Shown: positions 11,501 to 24,868, numbered from the stretch's first letter. The stretch: 38,416 nucleotides of DNA from Oppiella nova (GCA_905397405.1 CAJPVJ010000094.1:3359-41774), one strand, 5' to 3'. A program made the numbers and translations. The notes: generated by a model from the letters alone, not told the origin.

Positions 11501-13493
11501 CACTTGAATCAGATTTTTAAAGTACTGCAGGTTTTTGGAGTTTAAGTAGAATGACTTAAGACTATATCAGTGAACCACACAAACAATACAAAAACATTCA
11601 TTAGTCTAACCATTAAATTGGTGCAAATATCGGTTATTTTCATTCAGATAATAATAATTACATTTTGAATTGATTAAGAAATCTATTTCTGTGTCCGTCT
11701 AATGTTCCGGAAGGCAGGGCTGGTATCAGACACGCAACACACGAATTAGTCATTTAATTACAAATGCAAATCAATGTTATATGAAATGATATATTGAATA
11801 CAAACCGAAGTGTAGTTTGAATAGGAGTTTAACCGAGAAGTCGTATAATTGACTCGAATCTTGAATACATGGTATAAGTGGAGCCAAACGGCACTGTCCG
11901 GCGTTTGTCATCGAATTGGATCGACTCATATCCAGAGAACCAAACACTTGATTATAAAAGCATTCATTTTAATAATAGATTAGCTTTTTTTGTCAAAATA
12001 TTTTTACCATTCGCCTGAAGACATAATATTTCGTCCATATAGTCAAACACTTGACAGCATAACTCGAAACTATAAACGGATAAAAGTGTTAAGATTTTGC
12101 TTTCATTATTGCAAAAGTTGTTCACTAACTAAAAATTGACATCATTTTCACCGATGGCTTCGAGTTCTGCGTCCGAAACCAATAAATTTCCGGGAAATCG
12201 TTGGTTCTGTGGGTCGAGAATAAAATAATTGATATTATTCTGTATATAAGTAATGCTTAAACCAGTCATACATTGGCGTGAAAATCAATTTTTCTGACGA
12301 GTAAAGTGCAGTAATTCTGAATCAACTTTCCGTAGCCCTCCTTCAAGAGTCCCCACATTTTTCCCAAATCCATTAGCATTGGACGGAAGGGATAGGAATC
12401 GGGAATTGTCTGCAAATTAAATAATTTGTTGAAATGAAATGTCAATCAATTTTTAAAACAAATACCTTTCGATAGCCTTCTCTTAACAGCTTATGTAAGA
12501 CGTGACAGAATTTCCAGCAAACGATCGGATTTTCCTGAAGCTGTAGATTACGGGAAACACTCCAAAATAGGTGGGCGTTCTTGTTCTGGAAGGTGCCCAT
12601 CAGGATAGCTGTTAGGAGCACAGGAATACATTGTTTTTTAGTGACCAGGCTCATTATTGTGGGTCAATTCAATGTTGAACTTACTTCTCATGTGTTTCTC
12701 CTTAACAGGACTCTCATGATTGTTAATCGCCTTCGAGATACTCGACAACTGAATGCAAACATGATTTTAAAACTCATTAATTATTGTCATTAAAAAGTTA
12801 AAAGTTTAGTCATATAAACGTGTAATGTATATTTATAATATAATTTTGTTTATTTATAGAGTTTATCAATTAGTTAGCGAGTTATGAATCATAGCATTGA
12901 TGTGTTGTTCAATGAATGAAACCCTTGTAGTGTTTGGCAATAATATAACAGTAACTGAATACTCATGTCATGAATATTATCCATTCATTCATGTATTATC
13001 TTACACTGAAATTAGCGGTAAATTCTCTACACATAATTCGCCGATAATAACAGTTAATGAAAGCACAAGTTATTTATTATATACACTATTTTGTAAATAA
13101 CAAAACCAATGCAGATATAACTATATGTATCTATTCCTGCAGATGTCAAACATTAATAGTTTAATTACTTGCGATTCAATTACAGTGTAATTAAATGAAA
13201 CACATTTAGACAATGATAAGAGTGAGTGGGAGGTGTGGTGACCTGGCTCATTGGGCCATGGTTGCCTGGCTGACTGACCTGTGAGTTCTCGAGTTTCTCC
13301 CTCTCGACGTCCAAACTGGTGCCCCGATTGCGGGCATTGAGTCCTTTCTGGATATGGGAGGTGTGGTGACCTGGCTCATTGGGCCATGGTTGCCTGGCTG
13401 ACTGACCTGTGAGTTCTCGAGTTTCTCCCTCTCGACGTCCAAACTGGTGCCCCGATTGCGGGCATTGAGTCCCTTCTGGATATACGTTGACAT
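8568..13493 (-). CDS. Hip1: Huntingtin-interacting protein 1 (HIP1/HIP1R/Sla2 family)
   Basis: Clathrin-coat adaptor linking PI(4,5)P2 membranes, clathrin and actin. Coding exons: 13493-13407, 12748-12685, 12608-12466, 12409-12272, 12206-12130, 12069-12008, 11946-11806, 11719-11662, 11561-11486, 11425-11291, 11232-11144, 11087-11015, 10944-10729, 10666-10598, 10532-10355, 10293-10204, 10139-9945, 9806-9565, 9502-9350, 9267-9167, 9094-8865, 8798-8751, 8686-8568; sum 2784 nt, 927 aa, every junction in phase. Seen: N-terminal ANTH domain (SISKAINNHESPVKEKHMR, WKFCHVLHKLLREG, RFPGNLLVSDAELEA, AGQCRLAPLI), a central coiled coil, and the THATCH/I-LWEQ actin-binding domain (TGIKLEVNGQILDACTHLM, HRWTEGLISAAKVV, KFEELIAASQEIAGASAQLV), ending MDSQVKVLELENALEKERL and then GASAGW. 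The 10294-10354 acceptor (TATAAAG) is weak but the only in-phase option. Start: the ATG at 13493, giving the HIP1R-like SLDVEREKLENSQ. Confidence 0.95.
13227..13483. repeat. 128-bp tandem duplication at Hip1 exon 1
   Basis: 13227-13355 matches 13355-13483 at offset 128 with a single mismatch (13345 t, 13473 c). It covers most of the first Hip1 coding exon and its donor. The distal copy (13356-13483) joins the ATG at 13493; the proximal copy has no start and falls in intron 1. The mismatch suggests that two alleles met at an assembly junction. Confidence 0.9.
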
Positions 13494-14448
13494 TTGGGCC
13501 ACAAATCAGTGTTTCATACAAACAATTAGTGCAATAATATGGCAGTCAATGAGTGTGTGTTGTGTCGGCGTTTGTGGCAATATATCACTCAAACAAAGCA
13601 ATGTCTTATCGCTAATGGCTTTAATGATAAACCGATTGCTGATAAGAGCCCTTCAATTGATTGTTCAGAAAAAATAATACATTCTTTTCATTCACTAAAC
13701 AATTATTGATTTTCATTGTATGTCAATAGCGTAAGCAATGAAAACGTGTGTAAAATGTAAAAAACTTGCAAAACTAAATATAAAATGAGATAAACATGAA
13801 ATAAATATACAATTATAAATATAAACTAGGTGCGAGTGTGAATGTCAATCCAATTAATGATTCAAATAGTGAGTGAATTGTGAAGTTTTCATAGACTACA
13901 CATACAACACAATCAAAACATTAATCAATTGACACATAACCGTAATATTGACACCAAATATCGTAAACGTCTCACAAATAGCTCGCATTTCAATCCCTTT
14001 CATGTATTTTACAAATACTTTGAATCCGTATATATGGACGTTATTTGCGCCCAAAAATACACTGAAAACAAATGACAACACGTATTGCGAAATGAGGTAC
14101 AGTTGTGAGCGAAACAGTGAGCACTGGCTTAACGTTACATAAGACTGAATGGGGTGTTGAGGGCCCGTGTGTTGTGACATATAGTGGACATCATTGATAG
14201 CGAACTCATTGAACGCTTGAATACATGGATTAATTGGTGACAGTGTTTGGCACACAATAGGCTTTAGTGGCGATTATGACACAATTAATGCAATCATGCA
14301 TTGCATGCGACTGTCTGTGCATTCATTGACACGTTTGACACGATTTCATGTGTTTTGGCATTCAATGCAATATTCATGAAGCCATTGAAACCAATGTTTG
14401 CATTAATGAGTGAATGAGTGCATCGGCGGTGAAGTGGAGGTCGTGTCC
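13494..14448. promoter_or_regulatory. Divergent intergenic region Hip1 / tankyrase
   Basis: 955 bp between two genes transcribed away from each other, so it should hold both promoters and 5' UTRs. AT-rich, with no gene inside. I see no reliable TATA box or initiator; the label rests only on gene orientation. Confidence 0.5.
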
Positions 14449-17400
14449 ATGTATTCAACGAACTCTCAATTAGTGCCACAATTGTCGCCAATGAGTGACT
14501 CGACGCCACTGAGTGACCACCAGTTGAACAAAGAGCTGTTCACCGCCTGCAAGAACGGCGACGCCATCCGAGTCCGCAAACTCATCAACGCATCCAATGT
14601 CAACATCAGAGACACTTCCGGACGAAAGTCGACGCCTCTTCACTTCGCGTCCGGTTTTGGTATGCATTACACGAATCCATTCATTCATTGGATACCCGTT
14701 TCTAAGACATTGTTTTGTACGCAACGATAGGTCGCAAAGATATTGTCGAGTATTTGTTGGGATTGAAGGCCAATGTCTCGGCTGAAGGTATGAGTGAATC
14801 AATTGAACAGACATTGAATATATCGGTATTCATATTACAGATGACGGAGGCCTTCAACCCCTTCACAACGCCTCCAGTTTTGGTATTCATTTCATGGCTC
14901 GTGTGTTGAGTCCGATTGTCAACTAATGTCTGTGTCCTTCAGGTCACGCAGAAGTGGTGCAGTTGTTGCTGAGGAGTGGGGCCGACCCTAACGCCAAAGA
15001 CAACTGGCATTTCACGCCACTCATGGAGGCGGCCATCAAAGCCAAGATCGAGGTCTGTCTGGTATTGCTTCAGAACAGCGCCGACCCAAACATCACGAAC
15101 GCTGACGGAAAGTCGGCCATCGATTTGGCGGATCCGTCGGTGAAGAGTGTTCTCACCGGAGAGTACAAGAAGGAGGAGCTGTTAGAGTCGGCCCGTAATG
15201 GCAATGAAGAGAAACTCATGTCGTTGTTGACGCCTTTGAATGTGAACTGTCAGGCCAGCGATGGGCGCAAGTCTTCGTTACTCCATTTGGCCAGTGGTTA
15301 CAATCGGGTGAATGTCGTCAAACTGCTTCTCACTCGAGGGGCCAACTGTCACGCCCAGGACAAGGGAGGCTTAGGTATGACTATCTAGATGGGCGCAAGT
15401 CTTCGTTACTCCATTTGGCCAGTGGTTACAATCGGGTGAATGTCGTCAAACTGCTTCTCACTCGAGGGGCCAACTGTCACGCCCAGGACAAGGGAGGCTT
15501 AGGTATGACTATCTCACCCCTACCCCTGACCTTATATTGAGCACATAAATCAAATGTCTGTCTACTTTACCTCCAGTGCCCCTCCATAACAGTAGTTCTT
15601 ACGGCCACTTCGAAGTGTGTGATATACTCATTAAGGCCGGCGCCAGTGTCTCGGCTACAGATCTCTGGCAATTCACTCCATTACATGAGGTATTGATTAT
15701 TTTACAGTCAAAATAAAATTATCGTAACTTTATTAACATTATTGACATTTGAATTCAACGGAAAGGCTGCATCGAAAATGCGGGTCGAGGTGTGTTCGCT
15801 GCTGTTAAGCCATGGCGCTGACCCTTACCTACAGAACTGTCACGGTATGTACTGTCTGTGAAATGTTTGGTTTGAAATAATTGAACGATTGCTTCATTGA
15901 TAGGTAAGAGCGCCATAGATATCGCACCGTCGGCTGAATTACAGGAACGCGTCGCTTATGAATATAAGGGTCACTATCTTCTGGAGGCTATACTTCAGGG
16001 AGAAGTGACTAAAGTTAAGAAATACTTGACGCCAGAAATGGCTAACTTTAAGCACCCGTTTACCGGCGATTCGCCCCTCCATTGTGTGGTTCTCTGCGCG
16101 CACTCTAAACGCAAACAAATTTGCGATCTTTTGATCCGAAAGAACGCCAATTTAAACGAGAAAAACAAAGACTTCTTATCACCGCTTCATTTGGCTGCAG
16201 ACAACTCGAAGTTCGATGTCTTGGAACTGTTGCTCAAAAACGGCGCTAAAGTTAACATTTTGGACGCCTTGGGACAGACGGCTCTACACCGATGCGCCCG
16301 AGACGGCAATGTGGGCGCCGCACAGATACTGTTGTCATACGGCGCCGACACCTCAATCGTTAGTATACAGGGCTATAGTGCGGAAAAGTTGGCCAAAGCT
16401 AACGTTCAGAAACTGTTGGCAAACCATCGGTTGACCTCAACTGGAGATACAGAGTATAAGCTGTTGGAAGCGTCGAAAATTGGTGACCTGGATGTTGTGA
16501 AAGCCATACTCAACACATACCCACATCTCGTGAACTGTCGCGACCTCGACGGCCGACAGTCGACGCCAATTCATTTCGCTGCGGGTTATAATCGCCTGAA
16601 TTGTGTGGAATTCCTTCTCTCGCGAAACGCCGACGTCTCGGCCAAAGACAAGGGAGGGTTAGCGCCACTGCATAACGCGTGCAGTTATGGACACCTGGAA
16701 GTGGCCGAACTGCTCATCAAACACAAGGCTAATGTGAACGCAACAGATCTCTGGAAGTTTACGCCATTACACGAGGCGTCAGCCAAAGGCAAGATTGAAA
16801 TCGTGAAACTCCTGCTCATGAATGGCGCCGACAAAGACAAGAAGAATAGAGACGGCAATCGAGCCATCGATTTGGTGAAGGAGACCGATCAGGACATACT
16901 GGACCTGCTTATGGGTGAGGCGGCCATCTTAGACGCGGCCAAAAAGGGTGATCTCAATCGATTGGTGAAGTTAGTGACCGCTGAGACCGTCAATTGTCGC
17001 GACTCTTCGGGCCGACACTCGAGTCCTCTGCATCTGGCGGCCGGTTATAACAACATAGAGTGCACGCAATTCCTCATCGAAAAGGGCGCAGATGTGAACA
17101 GTACTGATAAGGTTTGCTCTCATTTCTTGCCAAAGATAACAATTACCAATTACCCTGAACCCATTCACTCAGTCAACAATTATTATATTTGCTTTCATAC
17201 AAAGGGTGGACTCATTCCCCTGCATAACAGCGCATCTTATGGTCACTTAGATATCGCCGCTTTGCTCATAAAATATAACACTTCAGTCAATGCCACCGAT
17301 CGCTGGGGCTTTACACCACTGCATGAGGTTTGCTGAATATATTTTGTATCATTTCCAGGGCTTTGTTTGTTTTATAGAGTGCTATAAATCATGAGAATAT

Positions 17401-18980
17401 ATACAGAATTATAGAATTACACTGTAATTGCAGTGCAAATAGTTGTATAGAATTTTGCAGCGATTGTTAAGATATCTATTAATGCATTCATAGGCGGCTC
17501 AGAAGTCACGGACACAGGTCTGTGCACTACTCTTAGCGCACGGCTCCGACCCTTTCCTTAAGAATCACGAGTCGCAGACACCTCTCGATTTGGCGACCGC
17601 TGATGACGTCAAATGTCTTTTGATGGACGCAATGGCGCCAAACTCGCCGATAGGTCTCTCGTCTTCAATGCTATCCTTGACTTCGAACCGCAAATCCATT
17701 GCTTCGAGTTCTCCACAAACGGAACAGAAAAGCAATTCTGCCGGCAATGCAAACCTCAGCACCACTTTAGACACGGTTTCGCCACAAAATTCATTGAATG
17801 TCATGCATTCGGACGAGACTATCATTCCGTCGGCACTGACTCTACTGCTGTCCCAACGCAACAGTGATCACGTGAACGGAGACTCTGCGAGCGGTCAGTG
17901 CGCTGACGGAACTTCCAAGAAGTCGAGCGCCCACTCCATCACCAATTATTTGCCACCTCTCAGCTACCCGTCCATTAATATGACCACATTTCTCAGTGGT
18001 TTAGGATTAGACCATTTGTCCGAACTGTTCGTTAGGGAACAGATCTCTTATGACATCCTGTCAGAGATGGGTCACGAAGAGCTCAAACAGATTGGTGTCA
18101 ATGCTTATGGACACAGACATCGACTCCTGAAAGGCATTGAAAAAGTATTGCTATCAACACATTCCAGTGCTGCTCAGCATTCCGTACCATTGAGTTCGGG
18201 AACAGTTATGACTGACTTGACTCCAAACGACAATGAGTTCAAAGCAGTGGAGGACGAGATGCAGACCTCCATCCGCGAGCATAAAGACAACGGCCACTCG
18301 GGAGGGGTTTTCAATCGCTATAATATCATCAAAATCCAGAGAATCAGTAACAGAAAGCTGTGGCAAAGGTATTGTCACCGAAGGAAAGAGATCTTAGAGG
18401 AGAACCACGACTACGCCAACGAACGCATGCTTTTCCACGGCTCACCCTTTCTGAACGCTATCATTCAGAAGGGCTTCGACGAGAGGCACGCCTACATCGG
18501 CGGGATGTTCGGCGCCGGCATTTATTTCGCTGAGAATAGCTCTAAAAGCAATCAATATGTTTATGGGATAGGAGGCGGAACGGGATGTCCTCAGCATAAG
18601 GAGCGCTCGTGTTATACGTGTCGCCGACAACTACTCCTATGTCGGGTAGCGTTGGGTAAATCATTCTTCCAGTTCAGCGCCTTAAAGATGGCGCACTCAC
18701 CTCCCGGTCACCACTCCATTATCGGTATGTCATATGCAGTGTATTATAGTGTCTATAATGGGGTCCATGTGATGACAGGTCGTCCCAGTGGTGGTGGACT
18801 CACTTATCCTGAATATGTGATATATAGAGGAGAGCAGGTAATGACAGGCCTATGATTGCCACTAATGATTGCGTGTCTAATGAGAGTATTTATTTGAAGG
18901 CATACCCCGAATATGTGATAACATATCAGATCGTCAAACCAGATCTACAGACGTCTCAATCGTCTTCCTTTTATTCGTGA
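14449..18980 (+). CDS. Tnks: Tankyrase (poly-ADP-ribose polymerase, ANK-SAM-PARP)
   Basis: Poly-ADP-ribosylates scaffolds such as Axin; acts in Wnt signalling and telomere or spindle functions. Coding exons: 14449-14659, 14731-14787, 14841-14882, 14943-15374, 15577-15689, 15766-15844, 15904-17111, 17205-17327, 17494-18724, 18779-18837, 18900-18980; sum 3636 nt, 1211 aa, all phases consistent. Seen: five ankyrin clusters (for example [48 protein letters not shown]), a SAM domain at about 905-975 ([23 protein letters not shown]), and a PARP domain with His1070 (FHGSPF), Tyr1099 ([17 protein letters not shown]) and Glu1189 (YPEYVITYQ). The tankyrase zinc site C1120-x2-H1123-x4-C1128-x2-C1131 is intact. 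Slightly longer than human TNKS2 (1166). The 17112-17204 intron is 93 bp and stop-free in frame. A 128-bp duplication of the end of exon 4 lies in the following intron. Start: first in-frame ATG. Confidence 0.97.
15260..15514. repeat. 128-bp-offset duplication at tankyrase exon 4 / intron 4
   Basis: 15260-15386 (127 bp) is repeated exactly at 15388-15514, with one extra base (15387, a) between the copies. The second copy includes the exon end and a second donor, so it is harmless if splicing uses 15374. The 127 + 1 structure is the clearest case of the shared pattern. Confidence 0.92.
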
Positions 18981-20877
18981 TTTCATTTTTGAAGTAAATA
19001 TTTATTAATTTTTCATATTTATTATATAAAATCATAACAAACTCATTATTTATCATTTAAAACTCCTTTTTTACTGTAAACACCAAATCATTTCACCAAA
19101 TGTGCAGTAATTGCCTTCAGTTTAATCATTAATTTTTATTTAATTTATTTTATAAACAATTTGTATATATATATAATATATTGAGACAATGTTTGTATAA
19201 ATAAAAAGAAATTAGTGAATAATTTGGGAATAAATAATTTAATCGCATATTCGTTATACATTCATATCATTCAGATTGAAACTAAAGTCAGACTCACTGT
19301 TAACTGTTATTACACTTAAATACAAACAATTTACTGATTGATTGCCATATAATAAGAGAAATAAGAGATCAATATATCATAAATTATTATTAAAAAGTAT
19401 TACAATTCAATTATATTTAAGTTTACTTTTTATCAAATAAATCATAATTTTCAATATTTTATATATAATATAAACCTTAAATATATTTACTGTTAGTGTA
19501 TAACAAAAATCGATAAAAAGCACATAAAATACATTATAATTACTAAAACTCATGAGAATTACAATTTAGAAGTGTTTTTGACATGAATTTAGTTCGTGTT
19601 TTGGAGCTGAAGACGGTTTTTGATTTTGACAGACATTTGAGTGCATTATAAAAGTAGACAATTGTCTTCTCATATTAACCTCTAATGTACTGACAATCAC
19701 AGGAAGAGGACAGGTATTCAGTGGCGAGACTATAGACTAGAGGAGCGTTTGACATGAGCTCATACTTAAGCACTAAAAGCCAACAAATTTTAGAGTGGAT
19801 TGCAGTACACGTTCACTATATGTATGGCATCTATACCTTTGATTACATAATAGACTGTAAAATAGGGTTTTGTTTATCGTTAATAATATACAGTATTTAT
19901 AATTGCGAGAGATATACAGATATTTATATATATACGACAGACATCTGACAATAATATCACAAAATATTTGAATATCATATGAAAAGCAAAATTAGATCGA
20001 ATCCAATGCAAGTCTGCTATGATTTTGATATAATGCTTGAAAGCATATGAATTATTAATAGTTAGTATGGATTTAAATAAGTTTCATATCATATACAGTA
20101 AGTTGGGTATAGCTTAGCGTACACTATACCAGTCATTCAGTTATTATTATTATAGGCACAGAGAGAAGAGAAATCAATTAAACATTGGATTACATTAGAA
20201 ATCAAATCCACTTAAATGAGCGCAAAATCGGGATCTATTTGCTGTGTTTTCCCATATCATACACACTATATAACTGTTTCGTAACTAACATTTTAATCCA
20301 AAGCTAAGTATTGGCAGAGAAATCATGAATTTGAAAACAGGTTCACTGAAAATGAATCGACTTTTTGTCGTCTCCTTATATAATATAATATAATGCAATG
20401 AATCTAATGATCAGATTTACAATATTTTCATATAAATAACTTTATGACACAAACTGAAAATCTATTGTTAATTGGATTGCGAAATGTAGTGAAATGAAAC
20501 TGAAAATGATTTGATGCAATCGGTTGTGAAAATACTATAATATCTAACGGTTGTCTCGATTAAGAAATTGTGTTCTCATTAATGAAACCTTATATATATT
20601 GATAGTATTACAGGAGTTGTAATGTTTAGAATTTTGCTGAAATTTTAGATAATTTAGAGAGAAAGAGGACTATTATATTGAAGACAATGCATGTAATGAT
20701 ATAATAGAGTCCTTCAGACTCGCAATCTTATCAGTCTTTCAGTATCACAAGAATTAGCTGCAAATGTCTAATCAATTTAGCACTTAATAGAGCGCACAAT
20801 AAAGCGTTCGTAATATACAACAGAGTAGACAATGAGTGGTAAGAGTGGACACAAGCGCTGGACAGCACTGGCCATCA
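18981..20877. other. Convergent intergenic region tankyrase / Ypel
   Basis: 1.9 kb of very AT-rich sequence between two convergent genes; it should contain both 3' UTRs. Short TA-rich tracts occur, for example around 19160-19180 and 19460. No open frame has recognisable protein character. Confidence 0.55.
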
Positions 20878-22393
20878 CTATCGGCGCATCTTCTCGTGAT
20901 CCCAACCATTCTCTTTGATCATATGCGCCAACTCTATGATGTATTTCCCCTCCTTGTACTTCTGGGAAGACTCAAACGCGTGTTCCTATACATCAAGACA
21001 TACCGTACTGTTACCAACAAAACCACAACACTATCACATCATACACTCCACACTTTACTGTACGAACACTCACTATCTCATCATTTCCTGACAAACAAGT
21101 CATATCCAAACCCCAATATATATCATATTTGCTCTAATATTCTAATAAATACTTTCATTTACAATGCGATTAACAACTTTTGTCATGTGTTTAACGCTTT
21201 TCAAACTCAATTCTCAACTCAAAAAACAAAACTTCCTTTTTTGCACAACTATTCGCTACATAAAAGGAAAATCGCATCCAATGTAGGTTTAAGTCATTTA
21301 ACAACAAAATACAATAACAACAGTCCTAACGCTTTCATAAGTTTAATGAAATGCACTTTTTTCTTAAGCCATTCATTATTGAAACTAATGGTATAATTGA
21401 GAAATACATGGGGCATGGGATGCAAACGGGATGGCATTAAAATGCAACTCAAAAACGAACAAAAAGACTCATAAAAACCGTTGTCTTTTAATTGTAATCT
21501 GTATTCATATAAAAAACTAATGTCTTATGTAATTATATCAAAATGTTTAAAACAAAAAATAAACCCAAAGTTCAATCATTGGCTAAAAAGATGCAAAACA
21601 AGTAATAATTGTTTAGCGTTTTAAATGAATTCATTATATTTTCATGTAATTAAAAGAAAATAAAAAACTTTTATCTAATGTTTGTAACTGTAATAGTAAT
21701 TGAATGTAAACTTCACAGTCGTTTCAGACGCAGTATAGTATAGGATGAGCTAAATATGCATTGCTTTGAAAGTTGTTTTGCCTCAATGTTTACGTTTGTC
21801 TCTCATATGATGTGATCATATGATTGGTTTATGCTATGCCTTACACTATCTCTCAATACACCAAACAATCCCCAAATGATTGCAAGCAGTGAACAGAATA
21901 TGGAAAACCCGATCACTATATAGGCATCTCAGGGGCACAGCATGCATGCAATGGCACAGACACTAAGACATAAGCAACAGGGGATGACTGATCCCGTGCT
22001 CAAGACTCACATATTTCCAGCCGAGGGTCGTCTTACAGCACTCGCAGTAAATGTCTGCCACGGCGTGCAGTCCCGTCAACAGCACCCTCTCCTCAGCCGT
22101 ACCGCACCCGACGTTAACCCTAAACAACAATACATACCATGAGGTGAGTGGTCGAGTGGTCACCTAAGATGGCACCGACACTTACACTGAGTTGAAGAGG
22201 TAGGCGCGGCCCTGACTGCCCTGAAAGGACTGAAACAAATGGCAACAATGGGTTAGCTGTGGACCATCAGGCCATCAGATGGTGGACTTGCCTTTGAGAT
22301 GAGTTCGTCGTGATTGGCGAGATGTGCTCTGCAGTGGATGCAGCTGTAGGTGCGATGACATGAGGGCAGGTATGCCTGAAACGTCTTCACCAT
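20878..22393 (-). CDS. Ypel: Yippee-like zinc-binding protein
   Basis: Small, extremely conserved Yippee-domain protein; nuclear/centrosomal, and homologous to cereblon and Mis18 folds. Four exons: 22393-22292, 22229-22186, 22119-22011, 20985-20878; sum 363 nt, 120 aa (vertebrate YPEL1-4 are 119-127). Seen: [18 protein letters not shown], then [72 protein letters not shown] and [19 protein letters not shown], covering the whole family consensus. Zinc ligands are paired CxxC: C18/C21 and the CECC near residue 80, where the usual Asn is replaced by an extra Cys. The first intron (22291-22230) uses a GC donor, AAG|GCAAGT, with a normal AG acceptor; no in-phase GT donor is nearby. The last intron (22010-20986) is long, about 1.0 kb. 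Confidence 0.95.
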
Positions 22394-22824
22394 ATCGACA
22401 GTCGATGCAACAGTTGATACAAATGCAGACAAACAGTCGTTTTGGAGACAAAGAGTTTGCTCCTCACATGAGATCACATGAGTTGGACATAAGATTGCAA
22501 ACAAAGGGGTCCATCAATGCATTCACACACGGCTTGTGGTGCTATGATTGTCCACTCGTTCACATTATCACTGCTCAAGAGAGACAAATGGATTGGTGGG
22601 CCAAGTGCGAGACAGACACAGCAATCAATTCATTGATAGTGAACAACAAAGTAGTCATCAAAACGCCATTAAATGCAGAGTTTGTTGTGTTTTGTGTTAT
22701 GTTTGGTTTCACTTCAATGTTATTCAATGCATAACAGACTCCACTGAACACTATAAACACTGCAAACACTGAACGCCAATCATTCAATGCATTCAATGAC
22801 TGACAATAACATTGGCCTCAACTC

Positions 22825-22890
22825 CATATAGTGGTAGTACTGTAGTCGTACTGTACCACTGGTACAACAGTAAAGTGGTATTAATACTAC
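22825..22890. repeat. Short inverted-repeat cluster
   Basis: Overlapping imperfect inverted repeats built on gtggta...taccac and actgta/tacagt words. Similar words recur at 28252-28280 and, on the opposite strand, at about 31660-31740. This could be a decayed miniature inverted-repeat element; the call is tentative. Confidence 0.35.
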
Positions 22891-23736
22891 AGAGTAATAC
22901 AATCATTGCATAACAGCGCCCATAGACCAGTGCGACACCTATTGGCACAGAATAGGCACTCAATGTATACAACAGTGTCAGCGGTTGAGTCTATGCAACA
23001 CTAGTGTCGCTGTAATCGGTGTCCAAACGGCGCCATGAAAGCGTTTATTGCGTTTAAAAGTCTAGCAAAACACTCACATCTGGGACTTTGACAACATTTA
23101 CAACACTAACACTACTGTAACTCGCATTCAACACATTGAACGCACGATTGCATCAAATGTATTGCATAGCATCAATAATACACTACTGTAGCGAGCATTG
23201 TGAACAAGGTCTCTTCACGCACATTTATCATGCACTGCATATCTTAACTAATTTAACCACCATTTCCTTCATCATAACACAAATGCATACTTATTTCACT
23301 TATTTCTTTGGTCGACAAGTTTTTGTTCATAACTTTTGCCATCCCTTTCCCATTCATAACCGTTTGCCTTTTCGGTCCAAACGTGACTAAAGTTATCGCA
23401 AAACATGAGAAAAACACTTTTTTGTGTAAAATTTTTGGTGATAGACTATTCCCAGTGATAAAAGTTTTGCCAAGTTATGAATAGCTGTATTATTAAATTT
23501 AATAATCATATGTAGTGATGAGTTTTTTGCTTGCAAACTTGTGGGAAAGTTATTTTATAATCATATGTTTTAGCATATTTTAATATAATCTAAATTTTTT
23601 ATATGACAAATTATTAGAAACACTTGGTTTCCTTAATATTTTCTGAATAATATAACTGTAATACAGTGTATAATCAATTCATATTCATTGAACATTTTTA
23701 ACTGTATGTTTGGCAGTTGTTTGAATAAATTATTGC

Positions 23737-23750
23737 GAGAGAGAGAGAGC

Positions 23751-23784
<34 letters not shown>

Positions 23785-23792
23785 GAGAGAGA
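23737..23792. repeat. (GA)n microsatellite
   Basis: About 56 bp of GA repeats interrupted by two GC steps. On the minus strand it gives a Ser/Leu-repeat open frame, which is an artefact. Confidence 0.95.
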
Positions 23793-24868
23793 ATTGATGT
23801 AATATTACGTGAAGTTGCAAAAGAAGACAAGAATTGATGAAAAAGATGTGAAAAACTGGTTTCGATTGAAAGAAGTTGTTATGAAATAAAGTTAACGTTA
23901 TTTATATGAGAAGTGATTGAAGGGAAAGCCAACGGAAAGGGAAAACGAGAGCCAAAACAAACTGAATATCAATATTACAGTGAATTTCATTGAGTGGTTG
24001 AGTGTTGACTGCAATGACATTAAGACAGTAATCAACAAATGATAACATTATTGTCATTATTAGCGATAATTTCATGGATTTGTGTCCAACTCTTTGCACA
24101 CTAATAATACACCAGTTGTTTGCATTTGGGCTGTAATTGTGCTGATCGTATAGCAATTGATTTGAATGAATGGTTGAGTTTTGAGTGATGAAAGTGTTTG
24201 TGATTGTCACTCAAAAGTAGGACAAATGATTGGCATTTCATTGAGCACTCATTCAGCTATTAATTGCCTAATTGTGTGACTATATTAGTGTGTGTTATGT
24301 GTATTCATCGGTTGACTGTATGTTTGTGATGAGTATATATGATAAGCAAGTATATGGACCTGGATCATCATCATCATCGTACCCATAAACCCATAACACA
24401 GTAACAGTTATATACAGCGTATATGACATTTGGTTACTGTTATACCATTAATAACCGTATAATATGTGATTGTGTATGAAGTGTACAAATATAGTGGTAA
24501 TTGTGTTGCAATTCAATTGAATATAACTTATGATATGTAATAATATAGAGATTGAATGCGTTATCATTTGTGTGATAAATAACTCACTGTTTCAATGGTT
24601 TGCGATAAATACTGATTACTCTTGGCGATAAGTATTCATATTTCACTGCAAAGGCTAACATTTACATTGAAACTCAGTGTTTGTGACAAATATTTCACTG
24701 TATCGTCGATTGGACTCATATTTGCAATCGAGTGATACATTTGGTTTGTCTCGCGATTAAAACTCAATGTATTTGTGACTCATATTCACTGATTAATTGT
24801 TAATAATGTTTAATAGATGTTTAATATAGAGATGTTTGTTATTAATATATACGCGAATACCGATAGCA

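Larger units (their letters stand above)
22394..24868. other. Divergent intergenic region Ypel / myotubularin
   Basis: 2.5 kb between two divergently transcribed genes; the promoters presumably lie here. It contains a GA microsatellite (23737-23792) and a cluster of short inverted repeats around 22825-22890. I recognise no coding sequence. Confidence 0.5.

Noticed and set aside
13180-13521. Repeat protein with two near-identical units on the minus strand
   Set aside because: The repetition is the 128-bp duplication read through a Hip1 donor site; not a true repeat protein.
20836-21396. 186-codon plus-strand open frame
   Set aside because: Overlaps the last Ypel exon on the other strand; translation is Asn/His/Ser-rich with no domain, as expected from AT-rich sequence. 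The Ypel exon explains the conserved part.
23633-23830. Minus-strand Ser/Leu-repeat open frame
   Set aside because: Created by the (GA)n microsatellite; no other protein character.
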